Shown one piece after another: positions 1-9,892 of a stretch of 64,000 bases of DNA. The DNA is from Vibrio barjaei. Its GTDB lineage: Bacteria; Pseudomonadota; Gammaproteobacteria; Enterobacterales; Vibrionaceae. The notes under the pieces were generated by a model that saw nothing but the letters and a program-made list of their open reading frames with translations, was not told the DNA's origin and ran no database searches. The stretch is taken from NCBI RefSeq assembly GCF_001639065.2, contig NZ_LQXO02000009.1, positions 333,666 to 397,665 of the forward strand, in the 5' to 3' direction. Made by a program: the position numbers and the translations under genes. Numbering within the stretch: the first letter of the stretch is position 1; each line of letters opens with the position of its first letter.

Positions 1-576
1 GTTCATCATGGTTATTTCTGGAAAGGCGAACCTGAAGCCATTCGTGGTATGAAAGGTAAACGTATCCGCACCCTTATTAGAAATGATGTTAATTTGTATG
101 GTTACCATTTACCTCTGGATATACACCCTGAACTTGGCAACAATGCGAGATTAGCTGAATTACTCGACATTGAAGTGATTGAGGGACTTGAGGGGCATCC
201 TCAGTCTGTAGCTATGTTTGGTAAACTGGCTCAACCGATGACTGGTGAAGCCTTTGCCCAGAAAATTGCTCAGGTTCTCTCTAGAGAACCGCTTCACATT
301 GCACCTGAACAAGCGGATAAAATGATTGAAACGGTTGGTTGGTGCACCGGTGGTGGTCAGGACTATATTGAACTTGCTGCATCTAAAGGACTCGATGCAT
401 TTATCTCCGGTGAGATCTCCGAGCGTACAACCTACACAGCTCGTGAATTGAACATTCACTATTTTGCGGCGGGCCACCATGCAACTGAAAGATATGGTAT
501 TAAGGCTTTGGGTGAGTGGTTAGCATCGGCGCATGGCCTTGAGGTCGAGTTTATCGACATTGATAATCCAGTATAG
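1..576 (+). CDS. Nif3-like dinuclear metal centre protein (YbgI family), 5' end missing
   Basis: The reading frame is open from base 1 (VHHGYFWKGEP...), so the true start lies upstream of the window; 191 codons are visible. The HHGYFW motif and the later GGGQDYIELAASKGLDAFISGE and AAGHHATERYG segments are typical of the Nif3/YbgI family (GTP cyclohydrolase I type 2-like fold), whose conserved histidines and acidic residues hold two metal ions in a hexameric ring. E. coli YbgI is about 247 residues, so roughly 55 N-terminal residues are missing. The biochemical role of the family is unsettled. It converges on gltA with a shared terminator between them. The family call is firm; the function is unknown. 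Confidence 0.9.
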   Translation, partial: VHHGYFWKGEPEAIRGMKGKRIRTLIRNDVNLYGYHLPLDIHPELGNNARLAELLDIEVIEGLEGHPQSVAMFGKLAQPMTGEAFAQKIAQVLSREPLHIAPEQADKMIETVGWCTGGGQDYIELAASKGLDAFISGEISERTTYTARELNIHYFAAGHHATERYGIKALGEWLASAHGLEVEFIDIDNPV

Positions 577-591
577 ATTTTCTTCCAATAA

Positions 592-620
592 AAAAGAGCA
601 GCTTACGCTGCTCTTTTGTT
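592..620. terminator. Bidirectional intrinsic terminator between Nif3-family gene and gltA
   Basis: An 8-bp perfect stem AGAGCAGC/GCTGCTCT (595-602 with 607-614) with a 4-base TTAC loop, flanked by an A-run on the left and TTTTGTTTT on the right. It sits between two convergent genes and can work in both directions. Confidence 0.85.
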
Positions 621-651
621 TTCAGATGTTGTATCTGATTGATGTGCTCTG

Positions 652-1941
652 TTATTCACGTTCGTGAAGCGGTTTGAAATCACGCATTTCTTCACCAGTA
701 TATAGCTGGCGAGGACGACCGATACGGTTGCCCGGATCGCTGTGCATTTCGTTCCAGTGCGCAATCCAACCCACAGTACGAGACATCGCGAAGATAACCG
801 TAAACATAGAAACAGGGATACCAATCGCTTTAAGGATAATACCTGAGTAGAAGTCTACGTTTGGATACAGTTTCTTCTCAACAAAGTACTCATCTGAAAG
901 TGCTATACGCTCAAGTTCCATTGCCACGTCGAGCAGTGGATCTTTGATGTTTAGTTCTTTCAGTACTTCGTGACACGCTTCGCGCATTACTGTTGCACGT
1001 GGGTCATAGTTTTTATAAACACGGTGACCAAAGCCCATTAGGCGGAATGGATCGTCTTTATCTTTCGCGCGCTCGATGAATTCAGGAATCTGATCAACGG
1101 AACCGATTTCTTCAAGCATACGCAAACATGCTTCGTTGGCACCGCCGTGAGCAGGGCCCCATAGTGATGCAATACCAGCTGCAATACACGCAAATGGGTT
1201 AGCACCCGATGAGCCAGCAAGACGTACTGTAGAAGTCGAAGCGTTTTGCTCGTGATCTGCGTGCAGGGTGAAGATTTTATCCATCGCACGTGCAACGATA
1301 GGGTTCACTTCGTACTCTTCACATGGGTTAGCAAACATCATGTGTAGGAAGTTTTCCGCATACGTTAGGTCGTTACGAGGATAGATGAATGGTTGACCGA
1401 TTGAGTACTTGTAACACATAGCTGCAAGTGTCGGCATCTTAGAAATCAAACGATAAGCCGCGATTTCACGGTGTGTATCATTATTAATGTCTAAAGAATC
1501 GTGATAGAAGGCTGCAAGAGCTCCTACAACACCGCACATAACCGCCATTGGGTGAGCATCGCGACGGAAACCGTGGAAGAAACTCGCGATTTGTTCATGA
1601 ACCATGGTGTGGCGTGTAACGATTTGTTTGAAACTCTCATATTCTTCTCGTGTAGGGGCTTCACCAACAAGAAGGATATAGCAAACTTCAAGGTAGTCTG
1701 CATTATTAGCTAACTGATCGATTGGGAAGCCACGGTGCAGTAGTACACCTTTGCCGCCGTCGATATAAGTGATTTGAGATTCACAGGATGCAGTGGCAAG
1801 AAAACCTGGGTCAAAAGTAAAGTAACCATTGGCTCCAAGTTTACGAACGTCGACTACTTGTGGTCCGATAGAACCATCCATAATCGGCAGCTCGATTGGC
1901 GCTTGACCTTCAATATGAAGGGTCGCTTTCTTATCTGCCAT
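652..1941 (-). CDS. gltA: Citrate synthase (type II)
   Basis: Condenses oxaloacetate and acetyl-CoA to citrate, the entry step of the TCA cycle. The 429-residue length and the N-terminal beta-rich segment ([18 protein letters not shown]) are those of the hexameric, NADH-regulated type II enzyme of Gram-negative bacteria. The catalytic histidines sit in the segments [11 protein letters not shown] and [15 protein letters not shown], and the C-terminal GRPRQLYTG segment is conserved. It starts at an ATG preceded by AAGGAG. It diverges from sdhC across a 395-bp regulatory region that holds ArcA-like repeats, so TCA genes on both sides could be controlled together. Confidence 0.98.
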   Translation of the reverse strand: MADKKATLHIEGQAPIELPIMDGSIGPQVVDVRKLGANGYFTFDPGFLATASCESQITYIDGGKGVLLHRGFPIDQLANNADYLEVCYILLVGEAPTREEYESFKQIVTRHTMVHEQIASFFHGFRRDAHPMAVMCGVVGALAAFYHDSLDINNDTHREIAAYRLISKMPTLAAMCYKYSIGQPFIYPRNDLTYAENFLHMMFANPCEEYEVNPIVARAMDKIFTLHADHEQNASTSTVRLAGSSGANPFACIAAGIASLWGPAHGGANEACLRMLEEIGSVDQIPEFIERAKDKDDPFRLMGFGHRVYKNYDPRATVMREACHEVLKELNIKDPLLDVAMELERIALSDEYFVEKKLYPNVDFYSGIILKAIGIPVSMFTVIFAMSRTVGWIAHWNEMHSDPGNRIGRPRQLYTGEEMRDFKPLHERE

Positions 1942-2336
1942 AACAATCTCCTTTGTTTATTATTTAATCCGTCCAGGATGTTTGTGTGCCAATTTTTTAC
2001 TTCGCTTCGCAGTTAAAGTCAATTTTTAAACGGTGATGTGTGCACTTGTTATGATTTTTTATAGAAAAATGGTTAAAAATCTGTTCTGTGTAGCATATTT
2101 TGTTACACCAATTGTATTAGAATGTTGCCAACCGTATAGTTGCGGTGAAATTGTTGGTCAAATCCTTATAAATTCTAGGGTACAAACCGAGGTGAGGTCG
2201 ATTTGGATCTTAGTCTGTTAACATTATTGTTACAATTATCTCTCTTGTAACACGAATTTATTGTTAACTTTATGTTAACTTTTGAGGCTTACGGACCAAA
2301 ATTTATTCATAACAATAAATGGCTCAATGGAGCTGA
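1942..2336. promoter_or_regulatory. Divergent gltA / sdhC regulatory region
   Basis: A 395-bp AT-rich gap between the two divergent TCA genes with no convincing gene. It contains two spaced direct repeats of GTTAA type: GTTAACATTATTGTTA at 2217-2232 and GTTAACTTTATGTTAA at 2263-2278. The latter closely resembles the ArcA recognition pattern of two TGTTA-type direct repeats about 11 bases apart. ArcA repression of sdhC and gltA is established in E. coli; that these sites work here is inferred. Confidence 0.6.
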
Positions 2337-2729
2337 GTGAGCAAGCCCGTGAAAGAAAGAAAGTCCAGACCTGTTAATTTAGATTTGCAGACAATTCGCT
2401 TTCCGATCACAGCAATCGCTTCCATCCTGCACCGTGTGTCGGGTGTGATTACGTTTGTGTCGATCGGTATACTTCTTTGGTTACTATCCAAATCACTCTC
2501 TTCTCCGATTGGTTTCGCAGAAGCTGCTGACATCGTCGATGGTTTCTTTGTGAAATTTATCCTTTGGGGAATTTTGACGGCATTGGCGTACCACATTGTT
2601 GGTGGTGTACGTCATTTGATTATGGACCTAGGTTATTTTGAGGAGCTCGAGTCGGGCACCAAAAGCGCTAAGGTTGCCTTCATCGTGACAGGCGTTCTGT
2701 CACTGCTGGCTGGAGTATTGGTATGGTAA
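2337..2729 (+). CDS. sdhC: Succinate dehydrogenase cytochrome b556 subunit
   Basis: Membrane anchor subunit C of complex II, with three predicted membrane helices (ITAIASILHRVSGVITFVSIGILLW, then around FFVKFILWGILTALAYHIVGG, then KVAFIVTGVLSLLAGVLVW). The LHRVSG segment and the HIVGGVRHLIMD segment, which contains the haem b ligand histidine and quinone-pocket residues, are family hallmarks. The start is GTG at 2337 with GGAG 4 bases upstream; 130 residues match the usual length. It is the first gene of sdhCDAB and overlaps sdhD by 7 bases. Confidence 0.96.
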   Translation: MSKPVKERKSRPVNLDLQTIRFPITAIASILHRVSGVITFVSIGILLWLLSKSLSSPIGFAEAADIVDGFFVKFILWGILTALAYHIVGGVRHLIMDLGYFEELESGTKSAKVAFIVTGVLSLLAGVLVW

Positions 2730-3070
2730 ACAACGTCTCAACATTTGGTCGTAATGGCGTACACGATTTCTTATTGATTCGTGCTACCGCTATCATTATG
2801 ACGCTTTATACGATTTATCTCGTGAGCTTCTGCGCGTTTGCAGGAGACATTTCCTACGTATCGTGGACCAATTTCTTTGGTGGTACTTTCACTAAAGTCT
2901 TCACTATGTTGGCGCTAGCTTCAGTGCTGATTCATGCGTGGATTGGTCTATGGCAAGTTCTTACAGACTACATCAAATGTGCCAAGCTTCGTGGTGCGCT
3001 GCAACTGACTTTCATCGCAGTGCTACTTGGTTACTTCTTCTCTGGTTTCTTTATTCTGTGGGGTGCGTAA
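2723..3070 (+). CDS. sdhD: Succinate dehydrogenase hydrophobic membrane anchor subunit
   Basis: Second membrane subunit of complex II, 115 residues with three predicted helices. The N-terminal GRNGVHDFLLIRATAIIMTLY segment and HAWIGLWQVLTDYIK (haem and quinone region) match SdhD. The start overlaps the end of sdhC by 7 bases and the stop abuts the GTG of sdhA, so translation is probably coupled. Together with SdhC it docks the SdhAB catalytic dimer to the inner membrane. Confidence 0.96.
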   Translation: MVNNVSTFGRNGVHDFLLIRATAIIMTLYTIYLVSFCAFAGDISYVSWTNFFGGTFTKVFTMLALASVLIHAWIGLWQVLTDYIKCAKLRGALQLTFIAVLLGYFFSGFFILWGA

Positions 3071-4837
3071 GTGTCTATTCCAGTTCGTGAGTTTGATGCC
3101 GTAGTAATCGGCGCTGGTGGTGCGGGCATGCGTGCTGCACTACAAATTTCAGAGCAAGGCCTATCATGTGCATTGCTATCCAAAGTATTTCCTACTCGTT
3201 CACATACAGTATCCGCTCAAGGTGGTATCACAGTAGCGCTAGGAAACTCTCATAAAGACAACTGGCAGTGGCATATGTATGACACTGTTAAAGGTTCTGA
3301 CTACATTGGTGACCAAAACGCTATTGAGTATATGTGTAAGAATGGTCCTAAGTCTGTTATTGAACTAGAAAAGATGGGTCTACCGTTTTCTCGTTTTGAA
3401 GATGGCTCGATCTACCAACGTCCATTTGGTGGTCAGTCTAAAGAGTTTGGTGGTGAGCAGGCAGCACGTACTGCAGCTGCAGCAGACCGTACTGGTCATG
3501 CTTTGCTTCATACGCTTTATCAACAAAACATTAAGCACAAGACCACGATCTTCTCAGAGTGGTATGCGCTAGATCTAGTGAAAAACCAAGACGGTGCGAT
3601 TCTTGGTTGTACCGCGTTATGCATGGAAACTGGTGAGATTTGTTACTTCAAGTCTAAAGCAACCATTCTAGCGACAGGCGGTGCAGGTCGAATCTACGCT
3701 TCTACGACCAATGCTCACATCAACACGGGTGATGGTGTCGGTATGGCTCTGCGTGCAGGCGTTCCTATGCAAGACATGGAAATGTGGCAGTTCCACCCAA
3801 CGGGTATCGCTGGTGCTGGTGTACTGGTAACAGAAGGTTGTCGTGGTGAAGGTGGCTACCTTCTTAATAAAGATGGCGAACGCTTCATGGAACGTTATGC
3901 ACCGAATGCAAAAGACCTTGCTGGTCGTGATGTAGTTGCTCGTTCAATGATGATTGAAATTCGTGAAGGCCGCGGCTGCGATGGTCCTTGGGGTCCACAC
4001 ATTAAACTGAAATTGGATCACCTAGGCAAAGACGTACTTGAGTCACGTCTGCCAGGTATTTGCGAACTTTCTCGAACGTTTGCACACGTTGATCCAGTTA
4101 AAGAACCAATCCCTGTTATTCCAACGTGTCACTACATGATGGGTGGTGTACCAACGCAAGTTTCTGGTCAAGCTATTAAACAAGATGCTTCAGGAAACGA
4201 CTTTGAAGTTCAAGGCCTCTTTGCTTGTGGTGAAATTGCTTCTGTATCGGTTCACGGTGCTAACCGTCTTGGTGGTAACTCATTGCTTGACCTCGTGGTA
4301 TTTGGTCGTGCGACTGGTCTTCACCTTGGTGAAACTCTGGCCGCGCAAACAGAAGCTCGTCCAGCGACGGAATCAGACATTGAAGAGTCACTGGCACGTA
4401 CTATGCGCTGGGAAAACAGCACTTCAGGTGAAGACCCTGTCCAAATTCGTAAAGATCTGCAAACTTGTATGCAAAACAGCTTCTCGGTATTCCGTGAAGG
4501 TGATGCAATGGCAACAGGTCTAGAAGAGCTAAAAGTGATTCGTGAGCGCTTACAAAACGCACACCTTGCAGATAAGTCTTCAGAGTTTAATACCCAACGC
4601 GTTGAGTGTTTAGAGCTTGATAACTTGATGGAAACGGCATTTTCAACAGCGGTTGCGGCGAACTACCGTACAGAAAGTCGCGGAGCACACGCCCGTTTTG
4701 ACTATCCAGACCGTGATGACGAGCAATGGCTATGTCACTCTATCTACAACCCGGAAACTGAACAGATGACGAAACGTGATGTCAACATGACGCCTGTTCA
4801 TCGTGAAGCTTTCCCACCGAAAGCACGTACGTACTAG
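3071..4837 (+). CDS. sdhA: Succinate dehydrogenase flavoprotein subunit
   Basis: Catalytic subunit oxidising succinate to fumarate. The N-terminal dinucleotide fold [11 protein letters not shown] is followed by [10 protein letters not shown], with His45 the expected covalent FAD attachment site. QFHPTGI, the RMxGRD-like [18 protein letters not shown] and the [18 protein letters not shown] segment are all present. The 588 residues match E. coli SdhA. The start is GTG directly after the sdhD stop. The next gene, sdhB, follows after 15 bases with a strong GAGGGAGGA ribosome-binding site. Confidence 0.98.
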   Translation: MSIPVREFDAVVIGAGGAGMRAALQISEQGLSCALLSKVFPTRSHTVSAQGGITVALGNSHKDNWQWHMYDTVKGSDYIGDQNAIEYMCKNGPKSVIELEKMGLPFSRFEDGSIYQRPFGGQSKEFGGEQAARTAAAADRTGHALLHTLYQQNIKHKTTIFSEWYALDLVKNQDGAILGCTALCMETGEICYFKSKATILATGGAGRIYASTTNAHINTGDGVGMALRAGVPMQDMEMWQFHPTGIAGAGVLVTEGCRGEGGYLLNKDGERFMERYAPNAKDLAGRDVVARSMMIEIREGRGCDGPWGPHIKLKLDHLGKDVLESRLPGICELSRTFAHVDPVKEPIPVIPTCHYMMGGVPTQVSGQAIKQDASGNDFEVQGLFACGEIASVSVHGANRLGGNSLLDLVVFGRATGLHLGETLAAQTEARPATESDIEESLARTMRWENSTSGEDPVQIRKDLQTCMQNSFSVFREGDAMATGLEELKVIRERLQNAHLADKSSEFNTQRVECLELDNLMETAFSTAVAANYRTESRGAHARFDYPDRDDEQWLCHSIYNPETEQMTKRDVNMTPVHREAFPPKARTY

Positions 4838-4852
4838 AGGGAGGACCAGACT

Positions 4853-5563
4853 ATGAAACTTAAATTCTCTCTATACCGTTACAATCCGGATGTAGATAAT
4901 AAGCCTTACATGAAGGCATACACGCTTGAAGTCGATGAAGGCTCTGACATGATGGTGTTAGATGCTCTGATTCTTCTGAAAGAGCAAGACCCAACGTTAT
5001 CATTCCGTCGTTCTTGTCGTGAAGGTGTTTGTGGCTCTGATGGCCTAAACATGAATGGCAAAAATGGCCTGGCTTGTATCACGCCACTGTCAGCTTTGGA
5101 AGGGAACGAGATCGTAATTCGACCACTTCCTGGATTACCTGTAGTTCGTGACTTGATTGTCGACATGACTCAGTTTTATGATAACTACGCGAAAGTTAAG
5201 CCGTTTCTTATTTCGGATGGCAATTTGCCACCTTCGCGTGAAAATCTGCAGATGCCAGAAGAGCGAGCGCATTTGGATGGATTGTATGAGTGCATTATGT
5301 GTGCATGTTGTACGACATCCTGCCCGTCATTCTGGTGGAATCCAGATAAATTCATCGGACCAGCAGGTCTACTTGCCGCGTACCGTTGGTTGATTGACAG
5401 CCGCGATACAGCAACAGATGAACGCTTATCAAATCTTGACGATGCATTTAGCGTTTTCCGTTGTCATGGCATCATGAACTGTGTCAGTGTATGTCCTAAA
5501 GGATTAAACCCGACAAAAGCAATTGGCCACATCAAGTCAATGCTTGTGAATCGTTCGGTGTAA
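4853..5563 (+). CDS. sdhB: Succinate dehydrogenase iron-sulfur subunit
   Basis: Electron-transfer subunit of complex II, 236 residues. The N-terminal ferredoxin domain carries the 2Fe-2S cysteines (SCREGVCGSDGLNMNG... GLACIT). The C-terminal domain carries the 4Fe-4S set (CIMCACCTTSCP) and the 3Fe-4S set (CHGIMNCVSVCPKGLNP). It completes sdhCDAB; sucA starts about 100 bases downstream after a hairpin, as in the sdh-suc arrangement of enterobacteria. Confidence 0.98.
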   Translation: MKLKFSLYRYNPDVDNKPYMKAYTLEVDEGSDMMVLDALILLKEQDPTLSFRRSCREGVCGSDGLNMNGKNGLACITPLSALEGNEIVIRPLPGLPVVRDLIVDMTQFYDNYAKVKPFLISDGNLPPSRENLQMPEERAHLDGLYECIMCACCTTSCPSFWWNPDKFIGPAGLLAAYRWLIDSRDTATDERLSNLDDAFSVFRCHGIMNCVSVCPKGLNPTKAIGHIKSMLVNRSV

Positions 5564-5577
5564 CAAATAATAAAATT

Positions 5578-5605
5578 GCCGGCTCGACCTTTAGGAAGAG
5601 CCGGC
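5578..5605 (+). repeat. Hairpin between sdhB and sucA
   Basis: An 8-bp perfect stem GCCGGCTC (5578-5585) / GAGCCGGC (5598-5605) with a 12-base loop and no downstream T-run (TTCTAATAG follows). It is not a standard intrinsic terminator, so it more probably separates or protects the sdh and suc parts of a common transcript. Function inferred only. Confidence 0.6.
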
Positions 5606-5665
5606 TTCTAATAGCTCGGCGTAGACCGAAGCATACGTGAAAACTACTACTGGTTAAGGGAAAAT

Positions 5666-8476
5666 ATGCACAATGGTGTGATGAAGGCATGGCTCGAGTC
5701 TTCACACTTGGCAGGCGCCAATGCAACGTACGTAGAAGACCTCTACGAACTGTATCTAAGTGATCCCGATCAGGTAAGTGAGGAGTGGAGACGTGTTTTT
5801 GAAGGGTTGCCTGTGCAACCTGACGATGTGGTTGAACAACCGCATTCACGTGTCCGTGATTACTTCCGACGACTCGCTCAAGAAACAAAGCATTCAAGTG
5901 TTCAAGTAAGTGACCCCGAGGTCGATGCTAAACAAGTTAAAGTACTGCAGCTAATCAACGCTTACCGCTTCCGCGGTCACCAAGCTGCTAACCTAGATCC
6001 GCTGGGTTTATGGAAACGTCCGATTGTTGAAGAGCTGGAACCTGCTTTCCACTCTCTTACTGAAGATGATTTAGATGAGACATTTAATGTTGGCTCTTTT
6101 GCTATTGGGCAAGAAAGCATGACATTACGTGATCTCCACAAGGCGCTGCAAAAAACCTATTGTGGCTCCGTTGGTGCAGAATACATGCACATGACCAACA
6201 CCGCACAAAAACGTTGGATCCAGCAGCGTTTAGAATCAGTAGTCGGTCAACCCTCCTTTGATATTGAACATAAACACACTTTCCTTGAAGAACTGACTGC
6301 TGCGGAAGGTCTTGAGCGCTATTTAGGCGCGAAGTTCCCAGGCGCGAAGCGTTTCTCTCTAGAAGGTGGTGACGCCCTTATTCCAATGACTAAAGAACTT
6401 ATCCGCCATGCTGGTAGCAAGGGGATGCGTGAAGTTGTGATTGGTATGGCGCACCGTGGTCGTTTGAACATGCTGGTCAACGTCTTGGGTAAGAAACCAC
6501 AAGACTTGTTTGATGAGTTTGCTGGTAAGCATGACGAAACATGGGGTACTGGTGATGTTAAGTACCACCAAGGATTCTCTGCTGACTTTGCAACGCCTGG
6601 TGGAGATGTGCATTTAGCTCTAGCATTTAACCCATCTCACCTTGAGATCGTTAACCCAGTAGTTATTGGTTCTGTGCGTGCTCGTCAAGATCGCTTAGGC
6701 GATAAAGATGGTCGTTCGGTACTGCCTATTACCATCCACGGTGACTCTGCAATTGCGGGTCAAGGTGTGGTTGCTGAAACGTTCAACATGTCCCAAGCAC
6801 GAGGCTTCCGAGTCGGTGGTACGGTTCGAATTGTTGTGAATAACCAAGTAGGCTTTACTACTTCAAACCCACATGACATGCGCTCTACGATGTACTGTAC
6901 AGACATCTCTAAGATGGTACAGGCACCTATATTCCATGTTAATGCTGATGATCCTGAAGCCGTTGCATTTGTTACTCAAATCGCATTGGACTTCAGAAAT
7001 GAGTTTGCGAAAGATGTGGTCATTGACTTAGTTTGTTACCGTCGCCACGGCCATAACGAAGCAGATGAACCAAATGCCACTCAGCCATTGATGTACCAGA
7101 AAATCAAGAAACACCCAACTCCACGTAAGTTGTATGCCGATGTGCTTATCGAGCGTGAAGAGAGTGATATTGAAACTGCGACTCAAATGATCAATGAATA
7201 TCGTGATGCATTGGATAGAGGCGAAGTGGTATGTAAAGAATGGCGTCCTATGGCTCTGCACTCAGTCGACTGGTCTCCATATATGGACCGAGAGTGGGAC
7301 GAAACATGGGCAAGTGAAGTGAAGACAGAGCGTCTTATTGAGCTTGGTCAACGTCTTGGCCAGTATCCAGATAGCCATAAATTGCAAAGCCGAGTAAATA
7401 AACTCTACAACGATCGCGCTGCTATGATGAGTGGTGAAAAAATGATCGATTGGGGTATGGCTGAAACCCTAGCGTACGCCACACTTCTGGATGATGGAAA
7501 ACGTATTCGTATTTCTGGTCAAGATTCAGGCCGAGGAACCTTCTTCCACAGACATTCGGTTCTGCATAATCAAGATGATGCAAGTACTTATATTCCTCTA
7601 GCTAACCTGCACGACAAACAGGGACCTTTCCAAGTCTTTGACTCCGTACTGTCTGAAGAAGCAGTACTGGCATTTGAATACGGTTATGCTACAGCGGAAC
7701 CAAGCGGCCTAACCATTTGGGAAGCGCAATTTGGTGATTTCGCTAACGGTGCACAAGTTGTCATCGATCAGTTCATATCTTCTGGTGAACAAAAGTGGGG
7801 GCGTTTGTGTGGTCTAACTATGCTATTGCCACACGGTTATGAAGGCCAAGGCCCAGAACACTCTTCGGCAAGACTGGAGCGTTATTTGCAGCTTTGTGCT
7901 GAACAAAACATGCAAGTGGTAATCCCATCTACGCCAGCTCAGGTCTATCACATGATTCGTCGTCAAGTGGTTCGCCCGATGCGCAGACCGCTTATCGTAA
8001 TGTCGCCAAAATCGCTACTAAGACATCCACTGTGTACTTCAACTATTGAAGAGCTTGCACAAGGTACGTTTGAGCCTGCGATCGGGGAAATTGATGATAT
8101 CGCTCCAGAGAACGTGAAACGTGTCGTTTTCTGTTCAGGTAAAGTTTACTTTGACTTACTTGAGCAGCGTCGTAACAACGACCAAGATGACGTTGCTATC
8201 GTTCGTATTGAGCAGTTGTACCCATTCCCAATGGATGACGTAAGAGCGAAGATTGCTGCTTATACCAACGCTAAAGACTTTGTGTGGTGTCAAGAAGAGC
8301 CTCAAAACCAAGGTGCTTGGTATTCGAGCCAACATAACTTCCGTGCGGCAATCCCTGTAGGAGCAGAGCTGAACTATGCTGGCCGACCAGCATCAGCATC
8401 TCCGGCAGTAGGTTATATGTCAGTACACTTAAAACAACAGAAAGCGTTAATTTCAGACGCGTTGACTCTAGATTAA
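5666..8476 (+). CDS. sucA: 2-oxoglutarate dehydrogenase E1 component
   Basis: Thiamine-diphosphate-dependent decarboxylase of the 2-oxoglutarate dehydrogenase complex, 936 residues, the usual length. The ThDP/Mg-binding region GDSAIAGQGVV... through NNQVGFTTSNP, the segment GMAHRGRLNMLVNVLGK, and the transketolase-type pyrimidine-binding half (SGQDSGRGTFFHRHSVLH) are all present. The start at 5666 (MHNGVMKAWLESSHLAGAN) aligns with E. coli SucA and has AAGGGA 6 bases upstream. It passes succinyl groups to SucB, encoded 28 bases downstream. Confidence 0.98.
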   Translation: MHNGVMKAWLESSHLAGANATYVEDLYELYLSDPDQVSEEWRRVFEGLPVQPDDVVEQPHSRVRDYFRRLAQETKHSSVQVSDPEVDAKQVKVLQLINAYRFRGHQAANLDPLGLWKRPIVEELEPAFHSLTEDDLDETFNVGSFAIGQESMTLRDLHKALQKTYCGSVGAEYMHMTNTAQKRWIQQRLESVVGQPSFDIEHKHTFLEELTAAEGLERYLGAKFPGAKRFSLEGGDALIPMTKELIRHAGSKGMREVVIGMAHRGRLNMLVNVLGKKPQDLFDEFAGKHDETWGTGDVKYHQGFSADFATPGGDVHLALAFNPSHLEIVNPVVIGSVRARQDRLGDKDGRSVLPITIHGDSAIAGQGVVAETFNMSQARGFRVGGTVRIVVNNQVGFTTSNPHDMRSTMYCTDISKMVQAPIFHVNADDPEAVAFVTQIALDFRNEFAKDVVIDLVCYRRHGHNEADEPNATQPLMYQKIKKHPTPRKLYADVLIEREESDIETATQMINEYRDALDRGEVVCKEWRPMALHSVDWSPYMDREWDETWASEVKTERLIELGQRLGQYPDSHKLQSRVNKLYNDRAAMMSGEKMIDWGMAETLAYATLLDDGKRIRISGQDSGRGTFFHRHSVLHNQDDASTYIPLANLHDKQGPFQVFDSVLSEEAVLAFEYGYATAEPSGLTIWEAQFGDFANGAQVVIDQFISSGEQKWGRLCGLTMLLPHGYEGQGPEHSSARLERYLQLCAEQNMQVVIPSTPAQVYHMIRRQVVRPMRRPLIVMSPKSLLRHPLCTSTIEELAQGTFEPAIGEIDDIAPENVKRVVFCSGKVYFDLLEQRRNNDQDDVAIVRIEQLYPFPMDDVRAKIAAYTNAKDFVWCQEEPQNQGAWYSSQHNFRAAIPVGAELNYAGRPASASPAVGYMSVHLKQQKALISDALTLD

Positions 8477-8504
8477 GAACTAGAAGTAAAAGGAAGACAC
8501 AGAT

Positions 8505-9710
8505 ATGACAATTGAAATTCTGGTTCCAGACTTACCTGAATCAGTTGCAGACGCGACAGTCGCAACTTGGCATAAAAAACCAGGCGAAGCGGTAGCGCGT
8601 GATGAAGTTATCGTTGATATCGAAACCGATAAAGTAGTTCTAGAAGTACCGGCTCCTGATGCGGGTGTTCTAGAGGAAATTATTGAAGAAGAAGGTGCAA
8701 CGGTACTTTCTAAACAGCTAATCGCTAAGCTTAAGCCAGGCGCTGTCGCGGGTGAGCCAACTAGCGATACGACTGACTCTACGGAAGCTTCTCCAGATAA
8801 GCGCCACAAAGCGTCGCTAACAGAAGAATCTAATGATGCATTGAGCCCTGCGGTTCGTCGCTTATTAGCTGAGAATGATTTGACGGCAAATGATGTGACA
8901 GGCACTGGTGTTGGTGGTCGTATCACACGTGAAGATATTGAAGCGCACCTAGCGGCAGCCAAAGCGGCACCTAAAGCGGAAGCTGAAGTAGCTGTGGCTC
9001 CTGTGCTTGCTCGTAGCCAGAAGCGTGTTCCGATGACGCGCCTGCGTAAGCGTGTTGCTGAGCGTTTGCTAGAAGCGAAGAACAGTACGGCGATGCTGAC
9101 AACATTTAACGAAGTGAACATGAAACCTATCATGGACCTTCGTAAGCAGTACAAAGACCAATTCGAAGAGCGTCATGGTACACGTTTAGGTTTCATGTCT
9201 TTCTATGTGAAAGCAGTAACAGAAGCATTGAAGCGTTACCCTGAAGTTAACGCGTCGATTGATGGCGATGATATTGTGTATCACAACTACTTTGACATCA
9301 GCATGGCCGTCTCCACTCCTCGTGGGTTGGTTACGCCGGTACTTAAAGATTGTGACACTTTAGGTTTTGCTGACATCGAGAAAGGTATCAAAGAGCTAGC
9401 GATTAAAGGTCGTGACGGTAAGCTAACTGTTGAAGAGTTGACAGGTGGTAACTTTACTATCACAAACGGCGGTGTCTTTGGTTCTCTTATGTCTACGCCG
9501 ATCATCAACCCTCCTCAGGCTGCTATCTTGGGTATGCACAAAATCCAAGATCGCCCAATGGCGGTGGACGGCAAAGTAGAAATTTTGCCGATGATGTACC
9601 TAGCTCTGTCTTATGATCACCGTTTAATCGATGGTCGTGAATCCGTAGGCTTCTTGGTAACCATCAAGGAACTACTGGAAGATCCAGCACGCTTGCTACT
9701 TGATGTGTAA
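8505..9710 (+). CDS. sucB: Dihydrolipoyllysine succinyltransferase (2-oxoglutarate dehydrogenase E2)
   Basis: Core of the 2-oxoglutarate dehydrogenase complex, 401 residues. In order: a single lipoyl domain (residues ~1-76, lipoylated Lys in [11 protein letters not shown]), a flexible acidic linker, the peripheral E1/E3-binding domain ([32 protein letters not shown]), a second Ala-rich linker, and the catalytic acyltransferase domain ending in the [13 protein letters not shown] active-site histidine motif. It takes succinyl from SucA and makes succinyl-CoA. AAGGAAG ribosome-binding site. sucC follows after an unusually structured 182-bp spacer. Confidence 0.98.
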   Translation: MTIEILVPDLPESVADATVATWHKKPGEAVARDEVIVDIETDKVVLEVPAPDAGVLEEIIEEEGATVLSKQLIAKLKPGAVAGEPTSDTTDSTEASPDKRHKASLTEESNDALSPAVRRLLAENDLTANDVTGTGVGGRITREDIEAHLAAAKAAPKAEAEVAVAPVLARSQKRVPMTRLRKRVAERLLEAKNSTAMLTTFNEVNMKPIMDLRKQYKDQFEERHGTRLGFMSFYVKAVTEALKRYPEVNASIDGDDIVYHNYFDISMAVSTPRGLVTPVLKDCDTLGFADIEKGIKELAIKGRDGKLTVEELTGGNFTITNGGVFGSLMSTPIINPPQAAILGMHKIQDRPMAVDGKVEILPMMYLALSYDHRLIDGRESVGFLVTIKELLEDPARLLLDV

Positions 9711-9892
9711 TTAAGCGTTGTTTTTATTTTGGACGTATAGACGTCTAAAATAAAAGGAGCTAGACTTGCTCACGCCTAGCTCCTTAGTAAGCCCTTAAGG
9801 CGACTCTAACGAGTACTCCTACAGACGTATAACCGATACCGGTTTTATGGAAATAAAAAATCCCTCAGGGATATAACAAATGGAATCGCACA
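9711..9892 (+). repeat. Hairpin-rich spacer between sucB and sucC
   Basis: A 182-bp gap with several inverted repeats. Stem 9723-9736 / 9741-9754 is 14 bp (one G-U pair) around an ATAG loop. AAGGAGCTAG (9754-9763) pairs perfectly with CTAGCTCCTT (9776-9785). AACCG/CGGTT lies at 9831-9835 / 9840-9844, and ATCCC/GGGAT at 9860-9864 / 9868-9872 lies just ahead of sucC. None is followed by a clear T-run, so they are more likely mRNA processing or stability elements than terminators. This separates the dehydrogenase genes from the synthetase genes of one pathway. Confidence 0.7.

Noticed and set aside
2033..2221. 62-codon frame in the gltA-sdhC regulatory region
   Set aside because: No good ribosome-binding site, Cys- and Val-rich random-looking product, and it overlies the regulatory repeats.
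5532..5897. 121-codon minus-strand frame across the sdhB-sucA junction
   Set aside because: Overlaps the ends of two certain genes and the intergenic hairpin; no family resemblance.
8480..9154. 224-codon frame antisense to sucB
   Set aside because: It lies wholly opposite a certain gene, is Ser/Ala/Arg-rich as expected from the antisense of a lipoyl/linker coding region, and has no recognisable domain.
9711..9892. Insertion-sequence remnant or CRISPR-like array between sucB and sucC
   Set aside because: The inverted repeats differ in sequence from each other, there is no spaced direct repeat, no transposase fragment and no target-site duplication.
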